DNA of 64,000 bases from Winogradskya consettensis (lineage in GTDB: Bacteria; Actinomycetota; Actinomycetes; Mycobacteriales; Micromonosporaceae): assembly GCF_018332715.1 (NCBI RefSeq), contig NZ_BOQP01000020.1, forward strand, positions 1 to 64,000, in the 5' to 3' direction. Shown here piece by piece: positions 16,422 to 27,600 of the stretch. Position 1 is the first letter of the stretch. Each line of letters begins with the position of its first letter. A program made the position numbers and the translations under genes. The notes beneath the pieces were generated by a model. That model ran no database searches, was not told where the DNA came from, and was given only the letters and a program-made list of their open reading frames with translations.

Positions 16422-18229
16422 CCCTCCCCATTGCATCTTCGGAAGAAAGCCGCGCGTGGCTCCGGGCCGAACTGCGGACCCGCAAGGCCGAGGTCGGTTA
16501 CACACTGGCCGCGGGCGTGGTCGCGGCCGTCGCGACGATCATTCCCGTGTACGTGCTCGGCCGGCTCGTCGACCAGGTCCGCGACGGTGCCGGTGCCTCC
16601 GCCATCATCCCGATCTCCCTGGTCATCGTCGTGTCCGCGCTGATCGGGGGCGCCGCGACGGGACTGTCGACGTACCTGGTCGGGCGGCTCGGCTCCCGGA
16701 TGCTCGCCGACCTGCGCGAAAGCACCGTCGCGACCGCGCTGCGCCTGCCCGCGCTGGTGCTGGACCGGGCCGGGCGCGGAGACCTGCTCTCCCGGGTCGG
16801 AGCGGACATCGCCGCCATCGGCAAGGCCGTCTCCGAGGTGCTGCCGCAGGTGATCTCGGCAGTGCTGCTCGGCCTTCTCAGCCTCGTGGCGATGGCCGGC
16901 ATCGACTGGCGACTCGGCCTGGCCGGTGCCGTCGCGGTGCCGTTCTACGTGTTCGCCCTGCGCTGGTACCTGCCGAAAGCCGCACCACGGTACGCCCAGG
17001 AGCGCGCGGCCGTCGCCGAACGGTCCCAGCTGCTGGTGGAGAGCATGCAGGGGTTGCGGACGGTGCACGCGTACCGGCTCGAGGACCGGCATCAGGCCGA
17101 CATCGCCACGGCCTCCGCGAAGGCCCGCGACATCTCGGTCAACGTCTTCATCCTCTTCACCCGCTTCGGCGCCCGGATCAACCGCGCGGAGTTCTTCGGC
17201 CTGGCAGTGATCCTCGTAACCGGCTTCTGGCTGGTCCGCAACGGCACCGTGACGGTCGGCGAGACCTCGGCGGCGGCACTGCTGTTCCACCGTCTCTTCA
17301 ACCCGGTCGCCATGCTGATGTTCACCTTCGACGACGTGCAGGCCGCGGGCGCGAGCCTCGGCCGCCTGGTCGGAGTCGTACGCATGGACGTGCCCGCGGT
17401 CCCGTCCGGTGACCGGCCCGCCGGTTCGGCCCTCACCCTCGACAAGGTCAGCTTCAGCTACGACGGCATCACCCCGGTGCTGCACGAGGTGTCACTGCGG
17501 GTCGAGCCGGGCGAACGGGTCGCGCTCGTCGGCTCCACCGGCGCCGGGAAGACGACAGCCGCGTCGATCGCCGCCGGCATCCTGCGACCTTCACAGGGCT
17601 CCGCGTACGTCGACGGCGTCCCGGTCCCGGACCTGCCCCCTCGCACCGTGGCGATCGTCAGCCAGGAGACACACGTCTTCGCCGGCCCGCTCCTCGAGGA
17701 TCTGCGTCTGGCCCGGCCGGGTGCGACCACGGAGGAGGCGCTGGCCGCGCTGTCCCGGGTCGGGGCTCTGACCTGGGCGCAGGCGCTGCCCGAAGGGCTG
17801 GACACCCTGGTCGGTGACGGTGAGCACGAATTGACCGCAGCGCAGGCTCAGCAGCTTGCCCTCGCTCGGTTGGTGCTGCTTGATCCGGCGGTGGCGGTGC
17901 TCGACGAGGCTACGGCTGAGGCCGGTAGTGCGGGTGCGCGGGATCTCGAGGACTCCGCTGCTGCTGCGCTCGAGGGGCGTACGGCGCTGGTGGTTGCGCA
18001 TCGGCTTACGCAGGCCGCTGCCGCCGACCGGGTGATCGTGATGGAGCACGGGTCGATTGTGGAATCCGGGCCGCATGAGGAGCTGGTTGCTGCAGGTGGG
18101 TGGTATGCCGGGTTGTGGGCTGCCTGGTCGGCGCGGACGCCTGCCGCTGCCTCTGCCGCGGGCTCTGCTTCTGCGTCGCCGGCTTCTGCGTCGGGGTCGG
18201 GCTCGGCGGGGTCTTCGGCCGGCGACTGA
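16418..18229 (+). CDS. ABC exporter subunit with intact Walker motifs (siderophore export, half 2)
   Basis: A 603-residue half-transporter: six membrane helices (about 20-310) and an NBD (about 335-570). Walker A is VALVGSTGAGKTT (about 366-378) and Walker B is VAVLDEATAE with the catalytic Glu. The signature is degraded to LTAAQAQQLALARL. Paired with the preceding LSGGQ subunit it gives one competent and one degenerate composite ATP site. The C-terminal about 35 residues are Ala/Ser/Gly repeats. The ATG at 16418 overlaps the previous stop (ATGA); the much longer upstream open frame is a shadow of subunit 1. Confidence 0.88.
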   Translation: MTLPIASSEESRAWLRAELRTRKAEVGYTLAAGVVAAVATIIPVYVLGRLVDQVRDGAGASAIIPISLVIVVSALIGGAATGLSTYLVGRLGSRMLADLRESTVATALRLPALVLDRAGRGDLLSRVGADIAAIGKAVSEVLPQVISAVLLGLLSLVAMAGIDWRLGLAGAVAVPFYVFALRWYLPKAAPRYAQERAAVAERSQLLVESMQGLRTVHAYRLEDRHQADIATASAKARDISVNVFILFTRFGARINRAEFFGLAVILVTGFWLVRNGTVTVGETSAAALLFHRLFNPVAMLMFTFDDVQAAGASLGRLVGVVRMDVPAVPSGDRPAGSALTLDKVSFSYDGITPVLHEVSLRVEPGERVALVGSTGAGKTTAASIAAGILRPSQGSAYVDGVPVPDLPPRTVAIVSQETHVFAGPLLEDLRLARPGATTEEALAALSRVGALTWAQALPEGLDTLVGDGEHELTAAQAQQLALARLVLLDPAVAVLDEATAEAGSAGARDLEDSAAAALEGRTALVVAHRLTQAAAADRVIVMEHGSIVESGPHEELVAAGGWYAGLWAAWSARTPAAASAAGSASASPASASGSGSAGSSAGD

Positions 18230-18303
18230 GCGACTTCGGTGGGTGGTCCGGGCTGTGTCTGGCTCGGGCCGCCTTCGCGTGCGCGCGTAACGCCACTCCG
18301 CTC

Positions 18304-18418
18304 GGCAGCCGGGTGTGGCCGGCAGCCTGCTCTGGCTAGCAGCCTGCTCTGGTTGGCAGTCGGGTGGCTGGCAGTCGGGTCTGGTCGGCAGCCGGGTGGC
18401 CGGCAGTCGGGTGTGGCC
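18304..18418. repeat. About 17-bp GGCAGTCGGGTGTGGCC tandem repeat
   Basis: Around seven imperfect copies of a 15-18-bp unit (GGCAGCCGGGTGTGGCC, GGCAGTCGGGTCTGGTC and similar) lie between the exporter stop and the NRPS promoter. No gene is seen in 18230-18535. Confidence 0.75.
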
Positions 18419-18460
18419 GCCCGGTATTCGGGGCTGAGGGAGGGCGGTCTGGTGTTGATC

Positions 18461-18479
18461 AGAGGTTAGGCTAACCTAA
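18461..18479 (+). promoter_or_regulatory. Iron box upstream of the NRPS gene
   Basis: AGAGGTTAGGCTAACCTAA matches 17 of 19 positions of the DmdR/IdeR consensus and contains the full GGTTAGGCTAACC core palindrome. It lies 56 bp before the NRPS ATG. Iron-loaded repressor here would silence siderophore synthesis. Confidence 0.92.
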
Positions 18480-18535
18480 ATTCGCGTCGGTGACGCGCGC
18501 CCTCGTGGGCGTTCTACATCGGAGGTGCGGGGCAC

Positions 18536-21500
18536 ATGACGGCTGGGCTGCAAGGGATCGAATCTTCGCTGGCGCGATGGAACAACCACACCACGCCCGC
18601 CGAGGTCTCCACCGTGGTCGATGCCTTTGTTGCCGAGGTGGCGCGGCACCCGCAGGCGTTGGCGCTGGTCGCGGGGGAGACCCGGCTGACCTACGGCGAG
18701 CTCGGCGAGCGGGTGTTCGCCCTGGCCAGACAGCTACGCGAGCGCGGCATCGGCACCCCCGGCCCCGGCTCGGGTTCTGCCGGCTCGGTCTCCGGCTCGG
18801 TCTCCGGCTCCGATGGTGGCGGGGTTGTCGGCAACCGGGCTGAGGACGTCGTGGGCGTCGGGATGCCGCGGTCGGCCGAGATGGTGATCGCTGTTCTCGG
18901 TATCATGGTGGCCGGCGCGGCGTTCGTACCCGTCGATCCTGCCTGGCCTGAGCAGCGCCGTGAGCAGGTGCTCGCTGAGGCCGGCGCAAAACTGGTGCTG
19001 ACTGCCGCCGACATCCCCGCAGGGCCGCCCGCAGCCCACATCCCGGCGGGCCCGCCCGCAGCCCACATCCCCGCGCAACGGTCCTCCACCGAAACCACGT
19101 CGGAGCTGGGTGGGGACATCGACCCGCGCGGGTTGGCGTACGTCATCTTCACGTCGGGGTCGACCGGACGCCCGAAGGGCGCGATGATCCGGCACGAAGC
19201 GATCCATGAACGCCTGCGCTGGCAGCGCGACGAGATCCTGCACTTCGGCCCGGGTGACGCGACGCTGTTCAAGGCGCCGCTGTCGTTCGACATCAGCGTC
19301 AACGAGATTCTGCTGCCGCTCGTCTCCGGCGGGTACGTCGTGGTTGCCGAGCCGGGCGGGGAACGTGACCCGCAATACCTGCTCGACCTGATCGCCACCG
19401 AGGGTGTCACCTTCGTGTACCTCGTCAGTTCCATGCTGGATGTGTTGCTGCAGCTTTCCCGCGGCACCCATCAGCTCGACGGGCTGCGGCATGTGTGGTG
19501 CGGCGGCGAGGTGCTCACCCCGGAACTGTTCGAGCGTTTCCGGGCGCAGCTCACCACGACGCTCTACCACGGGTACGGGCCGGCCGAGGCGACGATCGGC
19601 GTCTCCCACGTCATCTACCGTGACCATGCCGAACGCATCGCCACCTCGATCGGGCGCCCGAACCCGCACACCCAGCTGTACGTCCTCGATGACGACCTCA
19701 ACCCGGTCGGCGCGGGTGTCACCGGTGAGCTCTACGCGGCGGGCTTCCTGCTGGGTCGCGGCTACGTCAACGCCGCTGCCCTGACCGGGTCACGGTTCGT
19801 CGCCAACCCGTTCAGTGCCACCGGCGAACGCATGTACCGCACCGGGGACCTGGCCCGCTGGACCGGCGCCGGCAGCCTCGAGTTCGTCGGGCGTGCCGAC
19901 AACCAGGTGAAGATCCGCGGCATGCGGCTCGAGCTCGAGGAGGTCGAGGCCGTCGCCTCGACAAACCCCGCGGTGCGCCAGGCAGTCGTCACGGTCCAGG
20001 ACAGACACCTCATCGGGTACGCCGTCCTGAGCGCACCTTCTACCGCCGACGACCTGCGCGCGTGGTGCGCCGACCGGCTGCCCGAGTACATGGTGCCGTC
20101 GGTGTTCGTGATCCTCGACGCATTCCCGCTCACCGCGAACAGCAAGGTCGACCGTCGCGCGCTGCCGGTGCCTGTGCTGGGTGGTGCCCGCTCGCGCTCA
20201 CCGCGTACCCCTGCTGAGGTTTCGCTCTGTGAGGTTTTCGCATCGGTGCTGGGGCTGGACGAGGTCGGCGCGGAGGATGACTTCTTCGCGCTCGGCGGTG
20301 ACAGCATCGTGGCGATCGGCGCTGTGCGCGCAGCCCGGCGGGCCGGCTTCACCTTGCGGGCACGTGACCTCTTCGCCAACCCGACCCCGGCGGGCCTGGC
20401 CCTGGTCGTCTCCGCCTCGGAACCGTCGAAGGCCGCTGTCGTCCCGCCGATCGGTGAGGTCCCGGCCACCCCGATCATTGCCTGGCTGGATGAGGTCGGT
20501 AATGCCCACGACGGGTTCTTCCAGGCCATCACGCTGCCGGTTTCGGGGGATGTGCCCGCGCTGGTCGACGGGTTGCTCGCCGCGCATGACGTGTTGCGAG
20601 GTGCCATCGACGGCGCTGTGCTGACCATCGCGCCGGTGGGTTCCGTGACTGCTGACGATGTGCTGCGGGTGGGCGAGGACCTCGAGGCGACGGTCGCCCG
20701 GCTGAGCACCGATCGGCTCGTCGCGTTCTCGTACCTGCCGGCGGAGGGTTCGATCGGCTCGTCGGGCCCGACCGGCTCGGTGGGTTCGGCGGGTCAGTTG
20801 ATCGTTGCTGTGCATCACGTGGTGGTGGATGGGGTTTCGCTGCGGGTGCTTGCCGAGGACCTGAGGGGCGGGTTGCCGATCGAGGCCGCGCCGACCTCGT
20901 TCCGGCAGTGGGCCACCGCTCTGCGTGACGCCGATTTCTCGGCTGACCTGCCTTTCTGGACGGCGGCCGCGCAGACCTCGACGCGCGTCCTGGGTGACCG
21001 CCCGCTCGACCATGACACCGACACCGTGGCCACTGAGGAGAGCCTGACGGTCGTCCTGCCGGATGACATCACCGAACGGTTGCTCAGCGCTGTCCCCGCG
21101 GCGGTCCATGGCGGTGTCAACGACGCCCTCGTTGCCGCGCTTGCGCTTGCCGTGTCCCCGGACGAGCCTTTCCTGCTGGAACTGGAGGGTCACGGTCGCG
21201 AAGAGGACACCGTGGACCTCGACCTGTCGCGTACGTTCGGGTGGTTCACGACGCTGTTCCCCGTACCGATCGACGTCACGGGTCTCGCACCGGCCGCCGC
21301 GGTGAAGGCCGTGAAGGAACAGTTGCGCGCGGTGCCACGCAACGGGCTCTCGTACGGTGTCCTGCGTTATCTCACCGGTCATGGCGACCTTGCTGTCCAG
21401 CCGCAGGTGCTGTTCAACTATCTCGGCCGCTTCGACTCCGACGAGGTCGTCGTCGAACGCCGCGACCCCCGCATGCCGCTGCCCCGCGCGCTCGAGGTGA

Positions 21501-21690
21501 ACGCGGTCACGATCGGCTCGCAGCTCTCCGCGGTGTTCAGCTGGCCCGGCCGGTTGCTGACCCGCGACCAGGTGCAGAAGCTCGCGGACCGCTGGACCGG
21601 ACAGCTCACCACGATCGCCACGGACCCCGCCGTCGCCGGGCACACCCCGTCGGACTTCCCGCTGGTGACGCTCCGCCAGTCCGAGGTGGA
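18536..21690 (+). other. NRPS module 1: A(formyl-hydroxy-Orn)-PCP-E
   Basis: The A domain occupies about residues 30-540 (A4 motif FDISVNEI; code DINYWGGIGK, identical as I recall to the first A domain of coelichelin synthetase CchH). The A10 motif is the variant NSKVD. The PCP Ser is at 590. The E domain spans about 640-1050 with HHVVVDG (His 760-761), EGHGRE and FNYLGRF. The A domain carries Gly/Ser and PPAAHIPAG repeat insertions (about residues 73-95 and 160-185). Predicted residue: D-fhOrn. Confidence 0.85.
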
Positions 21691-24600
21691 CGCACTCGGC
21701 CCGGACATCCGTGACGTGCTGCCGCTCACCCCGCTGCAGGCCGGTCTCTACTTCCACGCCACGTACGCCCCGGGCGCCGACCCGTACGTCGTGCAGCAGC
21801 TCATCCATCTCGACGGCCCGGTGGACGCCGAACGTCTGCGCCGTGCCGCCAACGCGCTCTTCGACCGGCACCCCAACCTCGCCGCCGCATTCCGCCCGGC
21901 CGGCGGCGGTGACATCGTCGCGGTCATCGGCAGTTCTGGTACGGAGGCGCCGTGGCGTTATGTCGTCGGTGGTGATGTGGATGCGGTGGCTGCCGCCGAA
22001 CGGGCCGAGCCGTTCGACCTGTCGCGGCCGCCGGGTATGCGTTACGCACTGGTCCGTACCGGCGTCGACCGGCACACCCTGGTGCAGACCGTGCACCACA
22101 TCGTGGCCGACGGGTGGTCGGTGCCGCTGATCCTCGACGAGTTGCTCGCGCTCTATGCGGGGGAGTCGCTGCCGACCCCGCCGTCGTTCCGCGATTTCCT
22201 GGCGCACCGCGGCGAGGGCGACCCGGACGCGTACGCCCGCCTGCTCGACGGCGTCACCGAGCCGACCCTGCTGGCGCCGGACGCGCAGCAGAAGGCGGCC
22301 AGCATTGTCACGAGTGTCGACGGCACCGTCGTGCGGGAAGTCGCTCAACGTTTCGGGGTGACGGTCGGCAACGTCATCGCGGCGGCGTGGGGTGTGCTGG
22401 TCGGGCGGGTCGCCGGCGCTGACGATGTGGTGTTCGGGTCGACGGTCTCCGGGCGTACGGGTGACATGCCCGGTGTTGATCGGATCGCCGGACTGCTCAT
22501 CAACACCGTCCCGGCGCGGGTGCGCTGGACCGGCTCGGAGACGCTGGGCGACGTGGTGCGCCGCTTCGCCGCGGACCAGCGTGAGGTCGTCGAGCACGAA
22601 CAGACCTCGCTCGCCGAGATCCAGCGGCGGGTCGGGCTGCCGGAGCTGTTCGACACCCTGGTCGTCATCGAGAACTACCCGGCCGCGGCGACTCCCGACG
22701 GCGGCGGGCTGCGGATCAGCGGCATGGATGTGATCGAGGCGCCGCACTATCCGGTAACCCTGATGGTCAAGCCGGGCGACACGATCTCCATCACCCTGAC
22801 GCACCGCCTCACCCCGGAGGCCGCCGAGCGTCTGCTGGATCAGTACGTCCGGGTGCTCACCGCCGACGTCACCACCCCGGTCGCAGCCGTACGCCTGCTC
22901 TCCGGCACGGACCGTGCCGACGTTCTCCTCCGCGGCATCGGTGCCGCGCCCGCTGTCGCCAACGTCTCCGGGACGGCCGGCGCTAACGGCTCCGGAGCGA
23001 GCGGCGTCAAGCTTGCCGGGACGGCCAGCGTGACCGTTGCGGAGATGATCGGCGCTGTCGACCCGGCGGGGATCGCTGTCCGTGCGGGGTCGACCGAGCT
23101 CACTTACGCCGAACTCTGGGCCCGGTCCGGGGCGGTTGCCGCGACTCTGCACGAAGCCGGCGTACGCCGCGGTGATGTGGTCGCCGTGGCCACCCGCCGT
23201 ACCGCGGAGCTGCCCGTTGCCCTGCTCGGGGTGTTGCGTGCCGGTGCCGCGTACCTGCCGGTGGATCCGGGTTACCCGGCCGCGCGCATCGAGTTCATGC
23301 TCGGTGACGCCGAGCCGGTGTGCGTGCTCGCCGATGACCTGAGCAACCGCGCCCTGCCCCCGCACGATCTCCCTGTTGTCCGGCTCCGCACCGCTCGTGG
23401 AAACTCGCCGGATGTCCATGTCGGATCCGACGACGCGGCATCCGTCGTCTACACGTCGGGTTCGACGGGCCGTCCGAAGGCAGTGGTCGGCACGCACGGT
23501 GCGCTCGCGAACCGGCTGGCCTGGGCCCGCGATCAGTGGACCGGGCAGGTCCGGGTCGCGAAAAGTTCGATGAGCTTCATCGACGGCACCACCGAGCTGC
23601 TGGGCGGCCTGGTAGCCGGCGCGACCGTCGTCGTCGCGGATGAGACCGCGGCTTCGGACGGGACCGCGCTCGCGACCCTGGTCGCGGAGTCGGGCGCTAC
23701 CCAACTTCTCGCCGTGCCGAGCCTTGCCGCCGCGCTCGCCGAGACGGCGCCCGGCAAGATCCGGGACCTCAAACGGTGGATCACCAGTGGCGAGGCCCTG
23801 GACGCGGATACGGTCGCCGTGCTCGCGGCCGCGTCACCCGGCGCCGAGCTCGTCAACTCGTACGGTGCGTCGGAGAACACGGGGGACGTGCTGGCCGGGA
23901 CCGTGACGCCGGGCGGGAGGGTCACCCTGGGCCGTGCAGTTCCCGGTGTACGGGTCTACCTGCTGGACGCCGCCCTCGAACCCGTCGCCCCCGGTGCTGT
24001 CGGCGAGATCTACGTCGGTGGCGCGCAGCTTGCCCGGGGCTACCGCGGTCAGGGCGGCGCGACCGCGACCCGCTTCGTGGCGGACCCGTTCACACCCGGT
24101 GAGCGCCTGTACCGCACCGGTGACCTGGGTCGCTGGATCGATGACCGGGTGGAGTTCCTGGGCCGCAACGACGACCAGGTGAAGGTCAACGGTCACCGGG
24201 TCGAGCTGGCCGAGGTCGAAGCCGCGTTGCTGCGCCGGCTCGGTGTGAGGGAGGCCGTCGCGGTCGCGCGCAACCGCAAGAGCCTGCACGGGTACGTCGT
24301 CGCGGAGTCCGGAGAGACGCTGGACCCGCAGGCACTGCTCGCCACACTGCGCGAGGAACTGCCCGCTTATCTGGTTCCGGCGACGGTGACCGTGCTGGAT
24401 GCCGTACCGCTGCTGCCGAACGGGAAGCGTGACCGGCGCGCCCTGCCGGACCCGGTCGCCGCCGTCGCCACCCCGCCACGCACCCCCCGCGAGGCGCAGG
24501 TTGTCGCCCGCCTGGCAGAGTCGCTGGGTGCCGAATCCATCGGCGTCCATGACGACTTCTTCGCGCGCGGTGGCGACAGCATCACCGCGATCCGCCTCGT

Positions 24601-27600
24601 CAACCTGCTCGCCCGGGACGGCATAGTGCTTTCCACCCAGGACATTTTCCGTACGCGCACCGCGGCCGCGATCGCCGCCACAGCCGACGGTCCTGTGGTT
24701 GCCGACACCGCCGTCTCAGCCGCCGACGAGGTCTGGGATCTTTCCCCACTACAGCAGGGTGTCTACTACCAGGCCACGTACGCGGACGGCGCGAACACCT
24801 ACATCGCGCAGAACGTCTTCGACTTCGACCGCCGTCTCGACGTCCCGGCGCTGGAGCTGGCGTTCGCGGCGCTGCTCGACCGGCACCCGACCCTGCGTGC
24901 CGCGTTCGTCAACGACCCGCGCCCGCAGCAACGCATCGCCGCGCGGGTCCCGGCAGTTGTCACCGAGCTGGACGGCGACCCCGAGCAGATCGCCGCCGAC
25001 GACCGCGAGCGCCCGTTCGACCTGACCGCCCCGCCGCTGATCCGGCTCACCGTCGTCCACGGTCCCGACGGCACCGACCGGCTGTTGCTCACCTGCCACT
25101 TCCTGCTGTGGGACGGTTGGTCGCGCGAGCTCGTGCTGCGGGAGCTCTTCGCTCTCTACGACTCCCGCGGCGAGACCGGTGTCCTGCCCGAGGACGGGCC
25201 CGGGTTCCCCGACTATCTCGCGTGGATCGCCGCGCAGGACCGGGACGCGTCGGCCGCGGCGTGGAAGGCCGTCCTCGACGAGCCGACGATCGTCGTGCCG
25301 GAAGCGGTCGGCCGCGAACCGATGCTGTCCGACCGGGTCCTCGCCGCATTGCCGACCGCGGTGACCACGCGCCTCACCGAGCAGGCCCGCCGTGCCGGTG
25401 TCACCCTCAACTCGGTGCTCACCGCCGCGCTCGGCCTGGTGCTGGGTCAGCGCACCGGACGCGGCGACGTCACCTTCGGCACCACGGTCGCCGGCCGTCC
25501 GACCGGGATCGCCGGCATCGAGAACGTGATCGGGTTGTTCCTGAACACCGTCCCGGCGCGGGTCGCGGCAACCCCGCGCACAACTGTCGCCGACCTCGCC
25601 CGCCGTGCCCAGCAGGACCGGCTCGACCTGGCCTCGCACGAATACCTGGGCCTCGGCGACATCCAGCGCGCCGCCGGGCAGGATCAGCTCTTCGACACGC
25701 TCTACGTGCTGCAGAACTTCCTCGCGGACAGCACCTTCGACGACCTCGAAGCCGCGCAGGGCATCGTCGACGTGCAGTACACCGACACGACGCACTACCC
25801 GCTGACCTGGGTGCTGACGCCGGGCGCGAACCTGCGCGTCAAGCTGGAATACCGCCCGGATGTGATCACGGCCACTGTGGCCCGGGAGATGGTCGACGAC
25901 CTCGTCACCGTGCTCAGGCATCTCGCCGACGGGCTGGATGTTCCGGCCGGCTCGTTGAACTTCGGTGCCGCACGCCGGCTGGACGGTGTGGCCGCGGACA
26001 TTCCAGACCTCACTATCGCGGAGATGCTGGCTGCGCAGGCACGACGTACCCCTGAACTGACCGCGCTGGTCTTCGGCGACGTCCGGCTCACCTACTCGGA
26101 GCTGGATGCACGGATCGACGCCGTGGCGCGGGGCCTTGTCGCACGTGGTGCCGGGCCGGAGCAACTGGTCGCGCTCGCCCTGCCGCGGGGTATCGACATG
26201 GTGGTCGCGCTGTTCGCCGTGTTGCGCGCCGGGGCTGCGTACCTCCCGCTGGATCTTGATCTGCCGGCCGAGCGGCGGCAGACGATGATCGACGACGCGC
26301 GGCCGCTGCTCGTGCTCTCCACGCTGGACGGGCTGGCCCGCGACGACGGTCCGGCAACGCACCCGGACTTCCGGGGCGACCGGCTCGACCGGCCCGCGTA
26401 CGTCATCTACACCTCAGGCTCAACCGGCAAGCCCAAGGGCGTCGTCACGCCCTACCGCGGTCTGACGAACATGCAGCTCAACCATCGTGCCGAGATCTTC
26501 GACCCGACCGTGGCCCGGGCCCGCGCAGCCGACGTCGAGCGGCTGCGGATCGCGCACACCGTCAGCTTCTCCTTCGACATGTCGTGGGAGGAGTTGCTGT
26601 GGCTGGTCGAAGGCCATGAGGTCCACGTCTGCGACGAGGAACTGCGCCGCGACGCCACCGCCCTGGTCGCCTACTGCCGCGAGCACGGCATCGACGTCAT
26701 CAACGTCACTCCCACGTACGCGCACCACCTGTTCGACGAGGGTCTGCTCGACGGGCACCGGATGTGGCTCGTGCTGCTGGGCGGCGAGGCCGTCACGGAC
26801 GCGGTGTGGTCGCGGCTCAGCGACCCGGACGGCCCGATCGGCTACAACCTCTACGGACCGACCGAATACACGATCAACACCCTTGGCGCGGGTACGCCCG
26901 ACAGCGCCACACCCACAGTCGGCCGCCCGATCTTCAACACCACGGGGTACGTCCTCGACGACTGGCTGCGCCCGGTCCCGTTCGGCGTCGTGGGGGAGCT
27001 CTACATCGCCGGCGCCGGCCTGGCCCGGGGCTACCTGGACCGTCCGGCGCTGACCGCGTCCCGTTTCGTCGCAGGCCCGGCCGGAAGCCGTCTCTACCGC
27101 ACCGGTGACCTGGTACGCGAACGTCCCGACGGCACTCTCGACTTCCTCGGCCGCAGCGACGACCAGGTCAAGATCCGCGGGTACCGGATCGAGTTGGGCG
27201 AGGTGGAAAGTGCCGTGGCAGCCGTTCCCGGCGTACGCCAGGCAGCAGTGCTCGCCCGCGACGGCAAACTGCACGCCTACCTTGTCGGCCCGGTCAGCCC
27301 GGCGGACGTGCGCGCGGCGTTGATCGAGCGGCTGCCGTCCTACATGGTGCCGTCGCTCTACGCGGTCGTCGACGGTTTGCCGCTGACGGTCAACGGCAAG
27401 CTCGACGCCAAAGCCCTGCCCGAGGCCACCCCGATCCTCGGCGTCGCCCGCGGCCCCCGCGACGACCGGGAACGCCTGCTCGCCGGCATCTACGCCGAGG
27501 TGCTGGGCCTGCCACAGGTCAGCATCGACGACGACTTCTTCACCATCGGCGGCGACAGCATCTCGTCGATCTCCGTCGCCGGCCGTGCCCGTAAGGCCGG

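Noticed and set aside
15194..18229. A single 1,011-residue protein including exporter subunit 2
   Set aside because: The part before 16418 is a shadow of subunit 1. The ATGA junction at 16418 marks the real start.
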